A DNA stretch of 64,000 nt from Bacteroidaceae bacterium (GCA_017410245.1 JAFQRE010000039.1:1-64000); one strand, 5' to 3'; shown: positions 44,553 to 53,944, counted from the stretch's first letter. Translations and numbers: made by a program. The notes: generated by a model not told the origin, from the sequence alone.

Positions 44553-45674
44553 TTATTCATTCCAGTTGGTAAAAGACTTCATGATTTCGGTAGGGTGTCC
44601 GTCTTCGGTAAATGCGCCCAAACGGTATTGTGAGGGTTTGCACTCAGGCTCCCAATAGAACACGCCTTTGCATCGACCGTTGGTCTCGTTGATGCTCTCG
44701 CGTATCACGCGAGCCAGTTGGCGACGGCCCGCCTCTATGACCTCGGGTTGTTCTTCATCTACATAGAAACCGGTCTCTACAATCATCACATCGCAACCAA
44801 ATTTCTCACTGACGTGGCGTATGTTGGCAATGCAGTCGGTTATTGTAGTCTCGGCATCATCGCGATAGCCTCCCTCCATAGCCCAGTAGGGATATAGCGA
44901 CATACCTATCATATCGAACTTGGCTCCGTTGTCAACAAGTACACCCAAGTTCCAGTCGTATAGCTCTTGGTCGAAGCCATTATCGAGGTGTGCTATGACT
45001 ATAGCTTCGGGGAATACCTTTTTGCAAGCCTCGTAGCCGGTGGCAAAAAATCCTGCATATTGCTCGGGATTGTTGATGGCGTGTCCCATCGACTCGGTAA
45101 TGGTTGCTTGGCCATTCTCATCGAGTTCGGGCCAACCCCATTCGTTCGATTTTACGCTCCATAAGAACCCGAAACGTGTTTCATTACCCACTTGTATCCA
45201 TTTGGGTTCTATGCCGTTGTCTTTGAGGTATTGCAATACCTCGATGGTGTGATTGGCAAGGTCTTGTTTCATCTCTTCGTATGAGTGTCCGCTCCACGAT
45301 GCAGGTATGTTTTGTTTGTTGGGGTCGGCCCACCAGTCGCTGTAGTGAAAATCGACCATGATGGCCATGCCTTGCTCTTTGGCACGTTGGCATTTCACAA
45401 GAAGGTCCTCCTTGTTGCACCAGTTGCCATGAGCCGACGGATCTACCCAAACACGTAGGCGTACTGCATTCAATCCCAGCTCTTTCATCAGTGCGGTACA
45501 CTCGCGCTCTTCGCCATCGAAGTTATAGAACTTGTGACCATTGGCTTCCATCTCGGTAGCCCAACTGATGTCGGCTCCTAACCAGAACTCTTGTTCTTGT
45601 TGCACTTCTTGCCGGCAAGAGCTTAGCAATGCAATTGTTGCTATGACACTTAGTAGTGCAATTACTTTTTTCAT
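44553..45674 (-). CDS. GH53 arabinogalactan endo-beta-1,4-galactanase lipoprotein
   Basis: A 373-residue lipoprotein (lipobox LLSSC, Cys20) of glycoside hydrolase family 53, which cuts beta-1,4-galactan side chains of pectin. The barrel starts at FWLGADISWATEMEANG. The acid Glu is in WIQVGNETRFG near 178 and the nucleophile Glu in MIVETGFYVDEE near 288. LRVWVDPSAHGNW and VDFHYSDWWADPNKQ are strong family motifs. No SusC/SusD pair or galactosidase is adjacent. Downstream gene: fRMsr. Confidence 0.93.
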   Translation of the reverse strand: MKKVIALLSVIATIALLSSCRQEVQQEQEFWLGADISWATEMEANGHKFYNFDGEERECTALMKELGLNAVRLRVWVDPSAHGNWCNKEDLLVKCQRAKEQGMAIMVDFHYSDWWADPNKQNIPASWSGHSYEEMKQDLANHTIEVLQYLKDNGIEPKWIQVGNETRFGFLWSVKSNEWGWPELDENGQATITESMGHAINNPEQYAGFFATGYEACKKVFPEAIVIAHLDNGFDQELYDWNLGVLVDNGAKFDMIGMSLYPYWAMEGGYRDDAETTITDCIANIRHVSEKFGCDVMIVETGFYVDEEQPEVIEAGRRQLARVIRESINETNGRCKGVFYWEPECKPSQYRLGAFTEDGHPTEIMKSFTNWNE

Positions 45675-45739
45675 TCTCTTTATCTATTTAATTTTTATAC
45701 CAATTGATATGTGTAGTAATACACATTTTATAAACCTAA

Positions 45740-45777
45740 TGAGGGTGAGCCAAAATTTTCATTTTGACACACCCTCA
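45740..45777 (-). terminator. possible terminator of the M16 peptidase gene
   Basis: Stem TGAGGGTG / CACCCTCA with an inner CAAAAT/ATTTTG stem, 21 bases past the peptidase stop. The T run on the minus strand is weak. Confidence 0.5.
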
Positions 45778-45798
45778 ATATTATTGTCGCACTGCAAC

Positions 45799-48621
45799 TT
45801 ATTTAGCTTCGCCGCACATTACTACCTCTACAAGATTTTCGTTGTCGAGGAAGATGTTGCGAATGAAATAGTTAAGTTCGTCAGCTGTGATAGTCTCAAG
45901 AGCTTGCTTGTAACCAGTGATGATGTTGTTGTCGAACACGTGTTGTACAAGCACTTGTTTCCAATAGTTGTTTTCGCGTTGGTTGTTGTCGTATTGTTTC
46001 AACATATACTCTTTCACTTTGTTGAAGTCGGCCTCGCGAACGCCATTGGTAACTACCTTCATCAACTCTTCTTTAGCGCGGTTCTTCAAGTACTCTTGTT
46101 GCTCAACGTTGGTGTCGAAAGCAAAGAGGAACATCCACTCATTGTTCAAGTCGTTGATAGTACCTTGTGTACCTACACCATATGTACCACCTTCTTGCTC
46201 ACGAATAGTCTCGGTGTAAACGATGTCCATGATTTGGCTGAACATATCCATCAAGATGTCGCGACGCATGTTGTAGTCGTAGATACCCGAGTAGATAACA
46301 TATACGCTGGCTGCGGGATTTTCCATAGGCAATGAGAAGTGGTTGATGTTTTGACCCTTAGCAACGAAAGGTTTAGCATCTACTTTCTCACGAGTAGTGT
46401 TGGCAGGAAGAGTTGCAATGTACTTCTCAACGAGAGGACGCAATACTTCGGGATCGAACGAACCTACAAAGTTGAATGTAAAGTCGGCAGCATTGGCAGT
46501 ACGCTCTTTGGCAATCTCGAGCATACGGTCGTAGTTGGCATTTACAAAGTCCTCAGCGTCCATCATGCTCAACATGGGGTTGTGGTTGTACATGGTGTTG
46601 TACAAAGAGTCGCTACAGATAAACTTGGGATTAGAAGCATAGTTGGCATACATGCTGATGTATTGGTTCTTGATAACATCGTATGTCTCTTGATCCTTGC
46701 GAATGTCGGTGAACATGAGGTGAACGAGTTGCAACATAGTCTCAACATCTTTTACCGAGCTGAAGCCCTCTACAGTTTCGCTGTAGTTGCCGAGGTTGAG
46801 GCCTGCACCTGCATTCTTACCGGCAAGAGCTTTGCGCAAGTTGGTTGAAGAGAAGTTGCCAAGACCACCGGCCTCATAGAGGTAGGGGAATACCTTCAAT
46901 GTAGCAGCATCTTCGGCACCATACATCATCTTACCACCACGGCTTACAGCTGTCATAGTGATTTCGTCGTCCTTGAAGTTGGTTTGTTTCAAGATAACTC
47001 TTGCACCATTAGAGAGAATCCACTCGGTAGTACCGGGAATAATACCATTCAACTCAGCTACTACGCGACCGGGAGTGAGCTCTTTCGAGATGAGAGGCTC
47101 GTTAGATACCTCATCAACATAAGCGGCAATCTCTTCAGCTTGTACAGCCTTGATAGCTGCGATAGCCTCATCGGCAGTGGGATATGTAACGCCCTCTTTG
47201 TCGGGACCGATTACACAGATAACAATGTTGTTGTCGGTGATAGCCTCAGCGATGTATTGGTTTACTGCCTCAACGGGAATTTGAGGAGCCAAGCCTTGCA
47301 AGAGTTGATATTCCAACTCGATGCCGGGGATATAACCACCATCGATGTAGTGGCGAATGTACTCGTTGGCGTATTGTATGTTGCGACGAGTGTTGCGCTC
47401 GTTGTATTGGTTCTCGTAGTTAGAGATAAGGTCGGCTTTGGCACGATCGTACTCGGTAGCTGTAAATCCGTAGCGACCTGCACGCTCTGCCTCGCGGATA
47501 AGACCTTGGATACCCTCGATTACCTTACCCTCTTCAACACCGGCTGTCAATGTGAAAGCGTCTTTGGTAGAAGCAAGACCAAAGAACTTGCTATCATAAC
47601 CACTTGCATAGAGGAAGGGAGCGTTGGGCTTGTTGGTAATCTCGCTGAAGCGGTTGCGCAACATGATGCCTGCAATGTTCTCGATGTAGTCTTGTACTAC
47701 ACCTATCATAGTACCACGATATTCGCGGGGCAGGGGATCGTGTTTGAAGTAAATATCTACTCCGGTCGAAGTTGCCTCAACGTCGCTACCTACTACGTAG
47801 ATAGGCTCTTCGTTGTTGGGTACTTCGTGGTAGATACGCTCTGCAGCGTTTTCGGGCATCTTGATGCTACCGAACAACTCTTTCACGCGAGCCTCCATTT
47901 GGTTTACATCGAAGTCACCAATAACAATGATGGCTTGGTTGTCGGGGCGATACCATTTGTGGTAGTAGTCGCGAAGGTCTTGGTAGGGGAAGTTCATTAC
48001 CACTTCCATAGTACCTATAGGCAAGCGGTTGGCATATTGGCTGCCTTCAAACATTACGGGGATAACCTTCTCCATGATACGCCAGTTGGCATCGTTGCGA
48101 GTACGCCACTCTTCGTGAATAACACCACGCTCGTTGTCAATCTCGGCCTCTTGCAAGAGAATGTCGCATGCCCAGTCGTGAAGAACGAGCAAACAAGAAT
48201 CTACCAAGCCGGGGTTGGTGGTAGGAACGTTAGATACGCGATACACTGTTTCATCAAGACCGGTATAGGCGTTGATGTCTACACCAAACTTGATACCGTT
48301 TTGCTCGAGGTAGTTGAGCATATTCTTACCGGGGAAGTTGCCTGTTCCGTTGAAAGCCATGTGCTCGAGGAAGTGGGCAAGACCGCGTTGGTTCTCTTCT
48401 TCAAGAACCGAACCTACACGTTGTGCAATGTGAAACTCTGCACGATTTTTGGGTGTCTCGTTGTGACGAATGTAGTAAGTGAGTCCATTGTCAAGAACAC
48501 CATAACGTACTTCTGCATCGATGGGCAATGGTTGAGCCATCGGATTTTCTTGTGCTACAGCGGGCATTACAAATGCTACGATAGCTGCTACAAGAAGCGT
48601 CTTAAAAGCTTTTACGTTCAT
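45799..48621 (-). CDS. M16 family (pitrilysin-like) zinc metallopeptidase
   Basis: A 940-residue exported peptidase with a signal peptide (about residues 1-23, ending PAVAQ). The inverted zinc motif HFLEH lies at 83-87, with the third ligand expected in EIDNERGVIHEEW near 160. The protein has the full two-part M16 repeat architecture: the second half carries ELNGIIPGTTEWILSNGARVILKQTNFKDDE and no zinc site. Such periplasmic enzymes degrade short peptides. The ATG at 48621 follows an in-frame TTG by 9 bases. It lies 30 bases after an XRE regulator gene and may be transcribed with it. The antisense strand is open over a long stretch here, reflecting codon bias and not a gene. Confidence 0.94.
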   Translation of the reverse strand: MNVKAFKTLLVAAIVAFVMPAVAQENPMAQPLPIDAEVRYGVLDNGLTYYIRHNETPKNRAEFHIAQRVGSVLEEENQRGLAHFLEHMAFNGTGNFPGKNMLNYLEQNGIKFGVDINAYTGLDETVYRVSNVPTTNPGLVDSCLLVLHDWACDILLQEAEIDNERGVIHEEWRTRNDANWRIMEKVIPVMFEGSQYANRLPIGTMEVVMNFPYQDLRDYYHKWYRPDNQAIIVIGDFDVNQMEARVKELFGSIKMPENAAERIYHEVPNNEEPIYVVGSDVEATSTGVDIYFKHDPLPREYRGTMIGVVQDYIENIAGIMLRNRFSEITNKPNAPFLYASGYDSKFFGLASTKDAFTLTAGVEEGKVIEGIQGLIREAERAGRYGFTATEYDRAKADLISNYENQYNERNTRRNIQYANEYIRHYIDGGYIPGIELEYQLLQGLAPQIPVEAVNQYIAEAITDNNIVICVIGPDKEGVTYPTADEAIAAIKAVQAEEIAAYVDEVSNEPLISKELTPGRVVAELNGIIPGTTEWILSNGARVILKQTNFKDDEITMTAVSRGGKMMYGAEDAATLKVFPYLYEAGGLGNFSSTNLRKALAGKNAGAGLNLGNYSETVEGFSSVKDVETMLQLVHLMFTDIRKDQETYDVIKNQYISMYANYASNPKFICSDSLYNTMYNHNPMLSMMDAEDFVNANYDRMLEIAKERTANAADFTFNFVGSFDPEVLRPLVEKYIATLPANTTREKVDAKPFVAKGQNINHFSLPMENPAASVYVIYSGIYDYNMRRDILMDMFSQIMDIVYTETIREQEGGTYGVGTQGTINDLNNEWMFLFAFDTNVEQQEYLKNRAKEELMKVVTNGVREADFNKVKEYMLKQYDNNQRENNYWKQVLVQHVFDNNIITGYKQALETITADELNYFIRNIFLDNENLVEVVMCGEAK

Positions 48622-48651
48622 TGTTGTCAATTTTAAAGGGTTTTATTTAGG

Positions 48652-48879
48652 TTAAAAATTATTGTCATTGACATCATCATCGCGATACTCCAGTATGTCG
48701 CCCGGTTGGCATTGCAACTCTCGACATATAGCTTCGAGTGTCGAGAAACGTATAGCCTTGGCTTTGCCTGTCTTCAATATAGAGAGGTTGGCCGGAGTTA
48801 TATCTATGCGTTCCGACAATTCGTTGAGCGATACTTTTCGCTTAGCCATCATTACATCGAGGTTTACTATTATTGCCAT
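48652..48879 (-). CDS. XRE/Cro-CI family helix-turn-helix regulator
   Basis: A 75-residue DNA-binding protein, nearly all helix-turn-helix: MAKRKVSLNELSERIDITPANLSILKTGKAKAIRFSTLEAICRELQCQPGDILEY. This is the short YozG-like form commonly paired with a DUF2975 membrane protein, as here (12-base gap). The pair probably acts as a small regulatory unit, possibly sensing the membrane. Its DNA targets are unknown; no palindrome is obvious next to the pair. Confidence 0.93.
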   Translation of the reverse strand: MAIIVNLDVMMAKRKVSLNELSERIDITPANLSILKTGKAKAIRFSTLEAICRELQCQPGDILEYRDDDVNDNNF

Positions 48880-48891
48880 ATCGCGTTGTTG

Positions 48892-49521
48892 TCAGATGGT
48901 TAAGTCTTGCTCCTCTTTCAGTCGCAAAGTAATATTCAATATTTCCGATATAAGTATAAAGATGATTGCTATGACAATACCTTGACTCATGCGTGGATAG
49001 GTCATGCTATAGCCAATCAAATCTAAATGCTGCGAGTAGTACCATGTGGGAAGTATGGTGGTAATGGTAAATAGTATGTATGCTGCCAACATACTATACG
49101 ATACCCTACGCAATTGCTTTAGTGCAACATTGTTCATGATGCCCTGCCTTGCGAGTGTTGTTGCCAATTTTACCATATATACTATAAAATATATGGCGCA
49201 TACAATGGCTATGAAAGAGAGTATGGCAGTGACTATATTGATACCTGTCGATACTTTCTCTATGGGGATAAAGAGTAGCATCTCGCGTTTGAAGTCGATG
49301 CTTCCCAACATACCATCGGTGCTATTTATGGCTTGTATGCTACTGACTCCGTCAGGTATTACCTCTACACCTATGGGGTAGCCTTTGTAAGTGAGGTGCT
49401 CGCCTATCTCGGGTGTCACAAAACCCAATACAAAACCACTCACCATATCCCAACAAAGGGGTACTGTGAGTAGCAACGCTATGATAGCAGTCAGTATTTG
49501 AATTTTTCGTAGAGCCTTCAT
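48892..49521 (-). CDS. DUF2975 family membrane protein
   Basis: A 209-residue membrane protein with four predicted helices and an extracytoplasmic loop after helix 1 (about residues 30-80). The layout and the partner helix-turn-helix gene 12 bases downstream are typical of DUF2975. Function is unknown. The ATG at 49521 (MKALRKIQILTAI) is chosen because an upstream in-frame TTG would add only polar residues. It leads a likely DUF2975-XRE transcript that might continue into the M16 peptidase gene. Confidence 0.85.
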   Translation of the reverse strand: MKALRKIQILTAIIALLLTVPLCWDMVSGFVLGFVTPEIGEHLTYKGYPIGVEVIPDGVSSIQAINSTDGMLGSIDFKREMLLFIPIEKVSTGINIVTAILSFIAIVCAIYFIVYMVKLATTLARQGIMNNVALKQLRRVSYSMLAAYILFTITTILPTWYYSQHLDLIGYSMTYPRMSQGIVIAIIFILISEILNITLRLKEEQDLTI

Positions 49522-49579
49522 CGTTACTTTGTCGGTTTCATTTTTCGACTGCAAATAAAGATATTTTTTATTAAAAAAG

Positions 49580-49637
49580 CAAGGGAAACAATATTTATTT
49601 ATCGAAAAGCAATAATTGTATCCCCTCGCTTTATGAT
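49580..49637 (-). terminator. possible terminator of nadE
   Basis: An imperfect stem with arms containing AAGCAAGGG and CCCTCGCTT lies past the nadE stop, with a T run on the minus strand. Several mismatches lower confidence. Confidence 0.4.
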
Positions 49638-49644
49638 TTTTTAA

Positions 49645-51576
49645 TTATAATGCATCGCATTCGGCCAGCCATATTGCCGATGAGGTATCGCTGGGCATAC
49701 GCCAACTACCGCGTGGCGATAGGCTTACCGAGCATACTTTAGGACCATCGGGCATACAACTGCGCTTGAACTGGTTGTTGAAGAAGCGGCGATAGAAGTT
49801 GCGTAGCCAATGCTTGATGGTGTCGTCGTCGTATTCGCCCTTGAAAGCATGGCGTGCCAAGAAGTACACTTTTGACGGACTGAAACCATGTTGCAATGTG
49901 TAGTAGATAAAGAAGTCGTGCAACTCGTATGGGCCTACCAAATCCTCTGTCTTTTGTTTTATATTACCATCGTTGTCGGCAGGAGTCAGCTCGGGGCTGA
50001 TAGGAGTTGCAACAATATCGAGTAGCGACTTGCGTATCTTTTCGTTCGACTCTTTGCCGGCAGCCCATTCAACCAAGGCTCGAACAAGTGTCTTGGGTAC
50101 GCCGGCCGATACACCATACATCGACATGTGGTCGCCGTTGTATGTAGCCCAACCAAGTGCCAACTCGGACAAGTCGCCGGTACCTATCACTAAGCCATTG
50201 GTTTGGTTGGCAACGTCCATGAGTATCTGAGTGCGCTCGCGTGCTTGCGAATTTTCGTATGTAATATCGTGTACGTTGATGTCGTGGCCTAAATCTATAA
50301 AGTGTTGCTTTACAGCTGGTACAATCGATATTTCGCGCATTGTTATTCCCAACTCTTGCATCAAGATGAGGGCGTTGTCGTGTGTGCGGTCGCTTGTTCC
50401 AAAACCGGGCATTGTGATACCCACGATGTGGCTCATAGGACGATTTAATCGGCGCAAAGCCTCGGCGCAAACGAGCAGTGCAAGGGTAGAGTCGAGACCT
50501 CCCGATACGCCCAATACAAGGCTCTTGGTTTGTGTGTGCAATATGCGTTTGGTTATGGCCGATACTTGTATATTAAATGCCTCTTGGCAGGCCTCATCGA
50601 GAGCTATGGGATCGGAGGGAACAAAAGGAGACGGTGCTATGGGGCGTGTAAGTGAGATACTCTTCTTGTTCATGTTGGGTATGATAGTCTCTCGGTAGGG
50701 CTGTATCTGTCGCAATGCTGCTGCACCACCCATGAAACTTGTTGTGGCTTGACGCTCGCTATTGAGACGATTGACATCTATCTCGCTGATGGCAAGTTGT
50801 GGGTTGATACAGAAACGCTCGGCTGTTGCCAACATGGTTCCTGCCTCAAAGATAAGCGCATTACCGGCAAACACGAGGTCGGCTGTCGATTCGCCAAATC
50901 CCGACGATGCATAAATGTAACCACTGCAACAACGGGCACTCTGTTGCGAAACAAGTGAGCGCAGATATTTGTTCTTGCCTATCTGCTCGTTGCTGGCCGA
51001 GAGGTTTACCAATATGTTGGCTCCGTTTTGTGCGTGGTGACAGCTGGGGGGAACGGGTGTCCACACGTCCTCGCATATCTCTATGGCAAATTTGGCCTCT
51101 CCTATGGTGAAGAGTTGTCGGGCTCCCAATGGTGCTCTTTGGCCACATACGGTCACTGTATCGCTATATGCATCGGCTGCCGTAGCAAACCAGCGTTCTT
51201 CGTTAAACTCCTTGTAGCCGGGCAGATAGCTCTTGGGTACAACACCATGTATCTTGCCATGTGACGATACAATGGCACAGTTGAACAATTGGTTGTCACA
51301 ACGTACAGGTGCGCCTATTACGCATACCATGTCAAGCTCCTTGGTCTCTTCGATAAAATAGGCTATGGCTTTCTCGGCCTCGTCAAGAAGAAGGCGTTGG
51401 CCAAAAAGGTCGCCACAGGTATATGCTGTTATACATAATTCGGGAAAAACTATCCATTCAACATCTTGGCTGGCTGCTTGTCGTGCCAATTCTACCATGC
51501 CTCGTGCATTGCTATGGCAATCGGCTACGGTAACAGGAGGTATTGCAGCAGCTACTTTTATAAATCCGTACTTCAT
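49645..51576 (-). CDS. nadE: glutamine-dependent NAD+ synthetase
   Basis: A 643-residue two-domain NAD synthetase. The N-terminal nitrilase-like glutaminase domain has the triad regions FPELCITAYTCGDLF (Glu), VPKSYLPGYKEFNEERWF (Lys) and AIEICEDVWTP (Cys). The C-terminal ATP-pyrophosphatase domain has the P-loop LVLGVSGGLDST near 365. It amidates nicotinate adenine dinucleotide with glutamine-derived ammonia, the last step of NAD synthesis, and is functionally linked to pncB at 31805. ATG at 51576. TATCTTTG at 51607-51614 is a likely -7 box. Confidence 0.96.
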   Translation of the reverse strand: MKYGFIKVAAAIPPVTVADCHSNARGMVELARQAASQDVEWIVFPELCITAYTCGDLFGQRLLLDEAEKAIAYFIEETKELDMVCVIGAPVRCDNQLFNCAIVSSHGKIHGVVPKSYLPGYKEFNEERWFATAADAYSDTVTVCGQRAPLGARQLFTIGEAKFAIEICEDVWTPVPPSCHHAQNGANILVNLSASNEQIGKNKYLRSLVSQQSARCCSGYIYASSGFGESTADLVFAGNALIFEAGTMLATAERFCINPQLAISEIDVNRLNSERQATTSFMGGAAALRQIQPYRETIIPNMNKKSISLTRPIAPSPFVPSDPIALDEACQEAFNIQVSAITKRILHTQTKSLVLGVSGGLDSTLALLVCAEALRRLNRPMSHIVGITMPGFGTSDRTHDNALILMQELGITMREISIVPAVKQHFIDLGHDINVHDITYENSQARERTQILMDVANQTNGLVIGTGDLSELALGWATYNGDHMSMYGVSAGVPKTLVRALVEWAAGKESNEKIRKSLLDIVATPISPELTPADNDGNIKQKTEDLVGPYELHDFFIYYTLQHGFSPSKVYFLARHAFKGEYDDDTIKHWLRNFYRRFFNNQFKRSCMPDGPKVCSVSLSPRGSWRMPSDTSSAIWLAECDAL

Positions 51577-51606
51577 AATTATAAAGTGTGTTAATATATA
51601 CTCTTG

Positions 51607-51614
51607 CAAAGATA
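51607..51614 (-). promoter_or_regulatory. -7 element of nadE
   Basis: TATCTTTG on the minus strand, 30 bases before the nadE ATG. No -33 box at standard spacing. Confidence 0.45.
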
Positions 51615-51653
51615 AAAAAAATGCTACATAAAAATAATCTCAAAGCTAAATAT

Positions 51654-51661
51654 TACCTTTG
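51654..51661 (+). promoter_or_regulatory. -7 element of the small membrane protein gene
   Basis: TACCTTTG, 23 bases before the ATG at 51685 and divergent from the nadE promoter. Confidence 0.4.
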
Positions 51662-51684
51662 CAAGGTCAAAAATTAATACTTTT

Positions 51685-51972
51685 ATGAAGCGCAATCATA
51701 TTTTTTCTTTTATAATTTCATTCTTGCTGTTTTGGGCTATCTGTTATGTATTCAATTCTGTGGCCCTCATTGGCAAGTTGGTTGTTGCTAAGGCTTTTAT
51801 CAGTCCGTGGCTTACTTATACGAGTGTGATGAAGTATATGAGTATAGGTATGGGCATTGAAGAGTGGATAGCCTATACATTGGCTGCATTATTGTTGTTG
51901 TTCTTGTGGATATCAATCTATTTCTTTGTATTTTCGCTTCTTCGCGCTATTCAACTTAAGGCTAAGCGTTGA
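51685..51972 (+). CDS. small membrane protein of unknown function
   Basis: A 95-residue protein with an N-terminal hydrophobic helix (about residues 7-33), a middle segment with SPWLTYTSVMKYMSIGMG, and a second long helix (about 60-85) followed by a basic tail (RAIQLKAKR), so both ends may face the cytoplasm. I do not recognise a family. Evidence that it is real is the -7 box at 51654-51661, clear membrane composition and a strong shared terminator 22 bases past its stop. Confidence 0.65.
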   Translation: MKRNHIFSFIISFLLFWAICYVFNSVALIGKLVVAKAFISPWLTYTSVMKYMSIGMGIEEWIAYTLAALLLLFLWISIYFFVFSLLRAIQLKAKR

Positions 51973-51993
51973 TAAATATGGGTTTATAAAACG

Positions 51994-52035
51994 ACAAGAG
52001 ACTGTACCTTATTGCTCACAGGTACAGTCTCTTGT
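51994..52035. terminator. bidirectional terminator
   Basis: Perfect 15-base stem (51994-52008 with 52021-52035, core GAGACTGTACC) between the convergent small membrane gene and the T9SS cargo gene. Confidence 0.88.
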
Positions 52036-52052
52036 TCTATTTATGGGTAGTC

Positions 52053-53807
52053 TTATCTAACTACTACCTTGCTTACTTGAGTATCTTCGCTACCGGTCAC
52101 TTTCACGATGTAGATGCCCGGAGTCAAGTTGAGTTGCCATCTTTCGCCGGGATTTTCTACTTGAAGCACATTCATGCCATTGATGTCATACACAGCTAAA
52201 TGTTGTGTATTGCAGGGCATATATAGTGTGTTGTCGGCTATGTATATAGGCTCAGTGTCATTTCTTATACCCTCTACGTTGTCGAGGTTGTTGAGATTGA
52301 TAGTATAAGAAAACTCTCGGAAAGATACGTTCTCGCCCCATTCGTCATACATGAAAGAGGTGAAGATTGTACCTTCACTGTTGCAGTGTACCGATCCGGA
52401 AACAATACTATCTTCTACAACCTCATAATCCATGGGATAACCCTCCGAATCATAGCTTGTAACGACGAGGACATCGAATGTGGTTATGTTCTTTACCCAT
52501 TGACCTACTTCGGCCGACAATCCATTGATGTAATCGACAAAGGGAATTTTTACATTACCATCGGGCGATACTATATAAGAGTTGCGACCATAAGCCATCT
52601 TGGGGTTTTGAGCAATCCAACGTCCGTCGTTGAGAGCACTCGATGCTATCATGTCGGTAACTCCGGCAATGGGAGTCATAGTGTCGCCATTTTCGAGATC
52701 GATGCGTTGGGGTACAAATACGCTCTTGGGATTGAGCGGGTTGCTTGTATCTAAACTCTCTATTGTAGTGGTGTAGTAGCGGCCGTTGCCCGATACATAT
52801 ACATTGTTGAATACAAAACATTTATTATACATTTTGTCCATCAAGTCCATCTCGAAGGCATTGGCTTTGCGATAATAGTCGTTGAGTATGTTTTCAAACT
52901 CGCGCATGGCATTCTTGTACTCATCGATGCGCTCTTTTATATAATCGCCAGCATTGGGCTCGGCAGGATATTCGTCAATTTCGCCATTTTGAAATTTATC
53001 GTATTCAATCCAGAATGCGTTCCACGCAGCATTCCATGCAGCCAATTCCTCTTCATTCATGAACTCTTCACCATTAGGCGCTTCGGGCTCTTCACCGGGC
53101 CACTCCATAAATTCTGTTCCCTCGGCATACAATACACCTTCATCGATAGTGCGGTAGCTCCATGTGCCATCGGTAGCTTGAGTGTATATGATGGGGTAAA
53201 TGTAGAAACCGGACCAATCTACAATTTGGCCTACTATAGTCTTGCCATCGTCACTTATTGATATGGCTGTAACGTACTGAGGTATGCGTCCGCAGAAGTC
53301 GGTCTCGGGTTGGGGTAGTTCTACATACATGTCGTAGCTGCCTTCGCTGTTACGATCCCAATATACGGGCTTTATCATTTGTACGCTATACATGTTCAGG
53401 CCGGAATTGCCTACAAATCCAACGATACGGTTGCCATCGGGTGTAATGCCATTGGCAAGGTTGAGTGCCGTATTCTCGGGCTTGAGAGGCAGAGGTGTCC
53501 ATTTTTCATTTTGCCAGTATGCGCATATGGCATCGTTAGTGCCTCCCACTATTATACCGTCGTTGCTTATACAATTGCCTATACCGGTAGCATAATATTC
53601 GGTTACTGCATCTTCCGATGCAGTATATTCAAGATAGGTGTCGCTATCTTGGATATACATAAATACAGTACCTAAGTTTTGAGTGGCAAGCCACTTGCCG
53701 TTAGGCGACATTTTGTCGAAGTAGAAACCTTCGTGATAGGTGGTAACTTGTGCCATAGCTGTGAGAGTAGCTATGGCCAAAATCATGGTAAGTAGAGCTT
53801 TTTTCAT
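52053..53807 (-). CDS. secreted T9SS-sorted protein of unknown function with beta-propeller-like repeats
   Basis: A 584-residue exported protein with a signal peptide (1-19, ending AMA). Repeated phrases (SPNGKWLATQN, NDGIIVGGTND, PDGNRIVGFVGN, DDGKTIVGQIVDW, SGNGRYYTTT) suggest HAF/beta-propeller-like blades. An odd acidic, alanine/tryptophan-rich and probably helical insertion (about 233-325, including EEELAAWNAAWNAFWIEYDKF) interrupts them. Residues about 510-584 form a type A T9SS sorting domain (NTLYMPCNTQHLAVYDINGM ... GIYIVKVTGSEDTQVSKVVVR). The function is unknown. TACTTTTG at 53833-53840 is a possible -7 box. Confidence 0.85.
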   Translation of the reverse strand: MKKALLTMILAIATLTAMAQVTTYHEGFYFDKMSPNGKWLATQNLGTVFMYIQDSDTYLEYTASEDAVTEYYATGIGNCISNDGIIVGGTNDAICAYWQNEKWTPLPLKPENTALNLANGITPDGNRIVGFVGNSGLNMYSVQMIKPVYWDRNSEGSYDMYVELPQPETDFCGRIPQYVTAISISDDGKTIVGQIVDWSGFYIYPIIYTQATDGTWSYRTIDEGVLYAEGTEFMEWPGEEPEAPNGEEFMNEEELAAWNAAWNAFWIEYDKFQNGEIDEYPAEPNAGDYIKERIDEYKNAMREFENILNDYYRKANAFEMDLMDKMYNKCFVFNNVYVSGNGRYYTTTIESLDTSNPLNPKSVFVPQRIDLENGDTMTPIAGVTDMIASSALNDGRWIAQNPKMAYGRNSYIVSPDGNVKIPFVDYINGLSAEVGQWVKNITTFDVLVVTSYDSEGYPMDYEVVEDSIVSGSVHCNSEGTIFTSFMYDEWGENVSFREFSYTINLNNLDNVEGIRNDTEPIYIADNTLYMPCNTQHLAVYDINGMNVLQVENPGERWQLNLTPGIYIVKVTGSEDTQVSKVVVR

Positions 53808-53832
53808 ATGTAGTTATTTAAGATTAATGTGT

Positions 53833-53840
53833 CAAAAGTA
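53833..53840 (-). promoter_or_regulatory. -7 element of the T9SS cargo gene
   Basis: TACTTTTG on the minus strand, 25 bases before the ATG at 53807. Confidence 0.35.
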
Positions 53841-53936
53841 GTAAATATTGTTGATACGAACAATCTATTATTGGCCTTTTATGTAATAAATAATTAATTC
53901 TTGTCATAAGAATACCCATAGCCTTGGTTAAATAAT

Positions 53937-53944
53937 TAACTTTG
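53937..53944 (+). promoter_or_regulatory. -7 element of the DUF5686 operon
   Basis: TAACTTTG, 61 bases before the ATG at 54006. No -33 box at standard spacing. Confidence 0.4.

Noticed and set aside
46984-48636. 550-codon open frame on the plus strand
   Set aside because: It lies wholly antisense to the M16 peptidase, whose zinc motif and full-length family match are clear. The antisense translation is Val/Leu/Cys-rich without any recognisable domain, so it is a codon-bias artefact.
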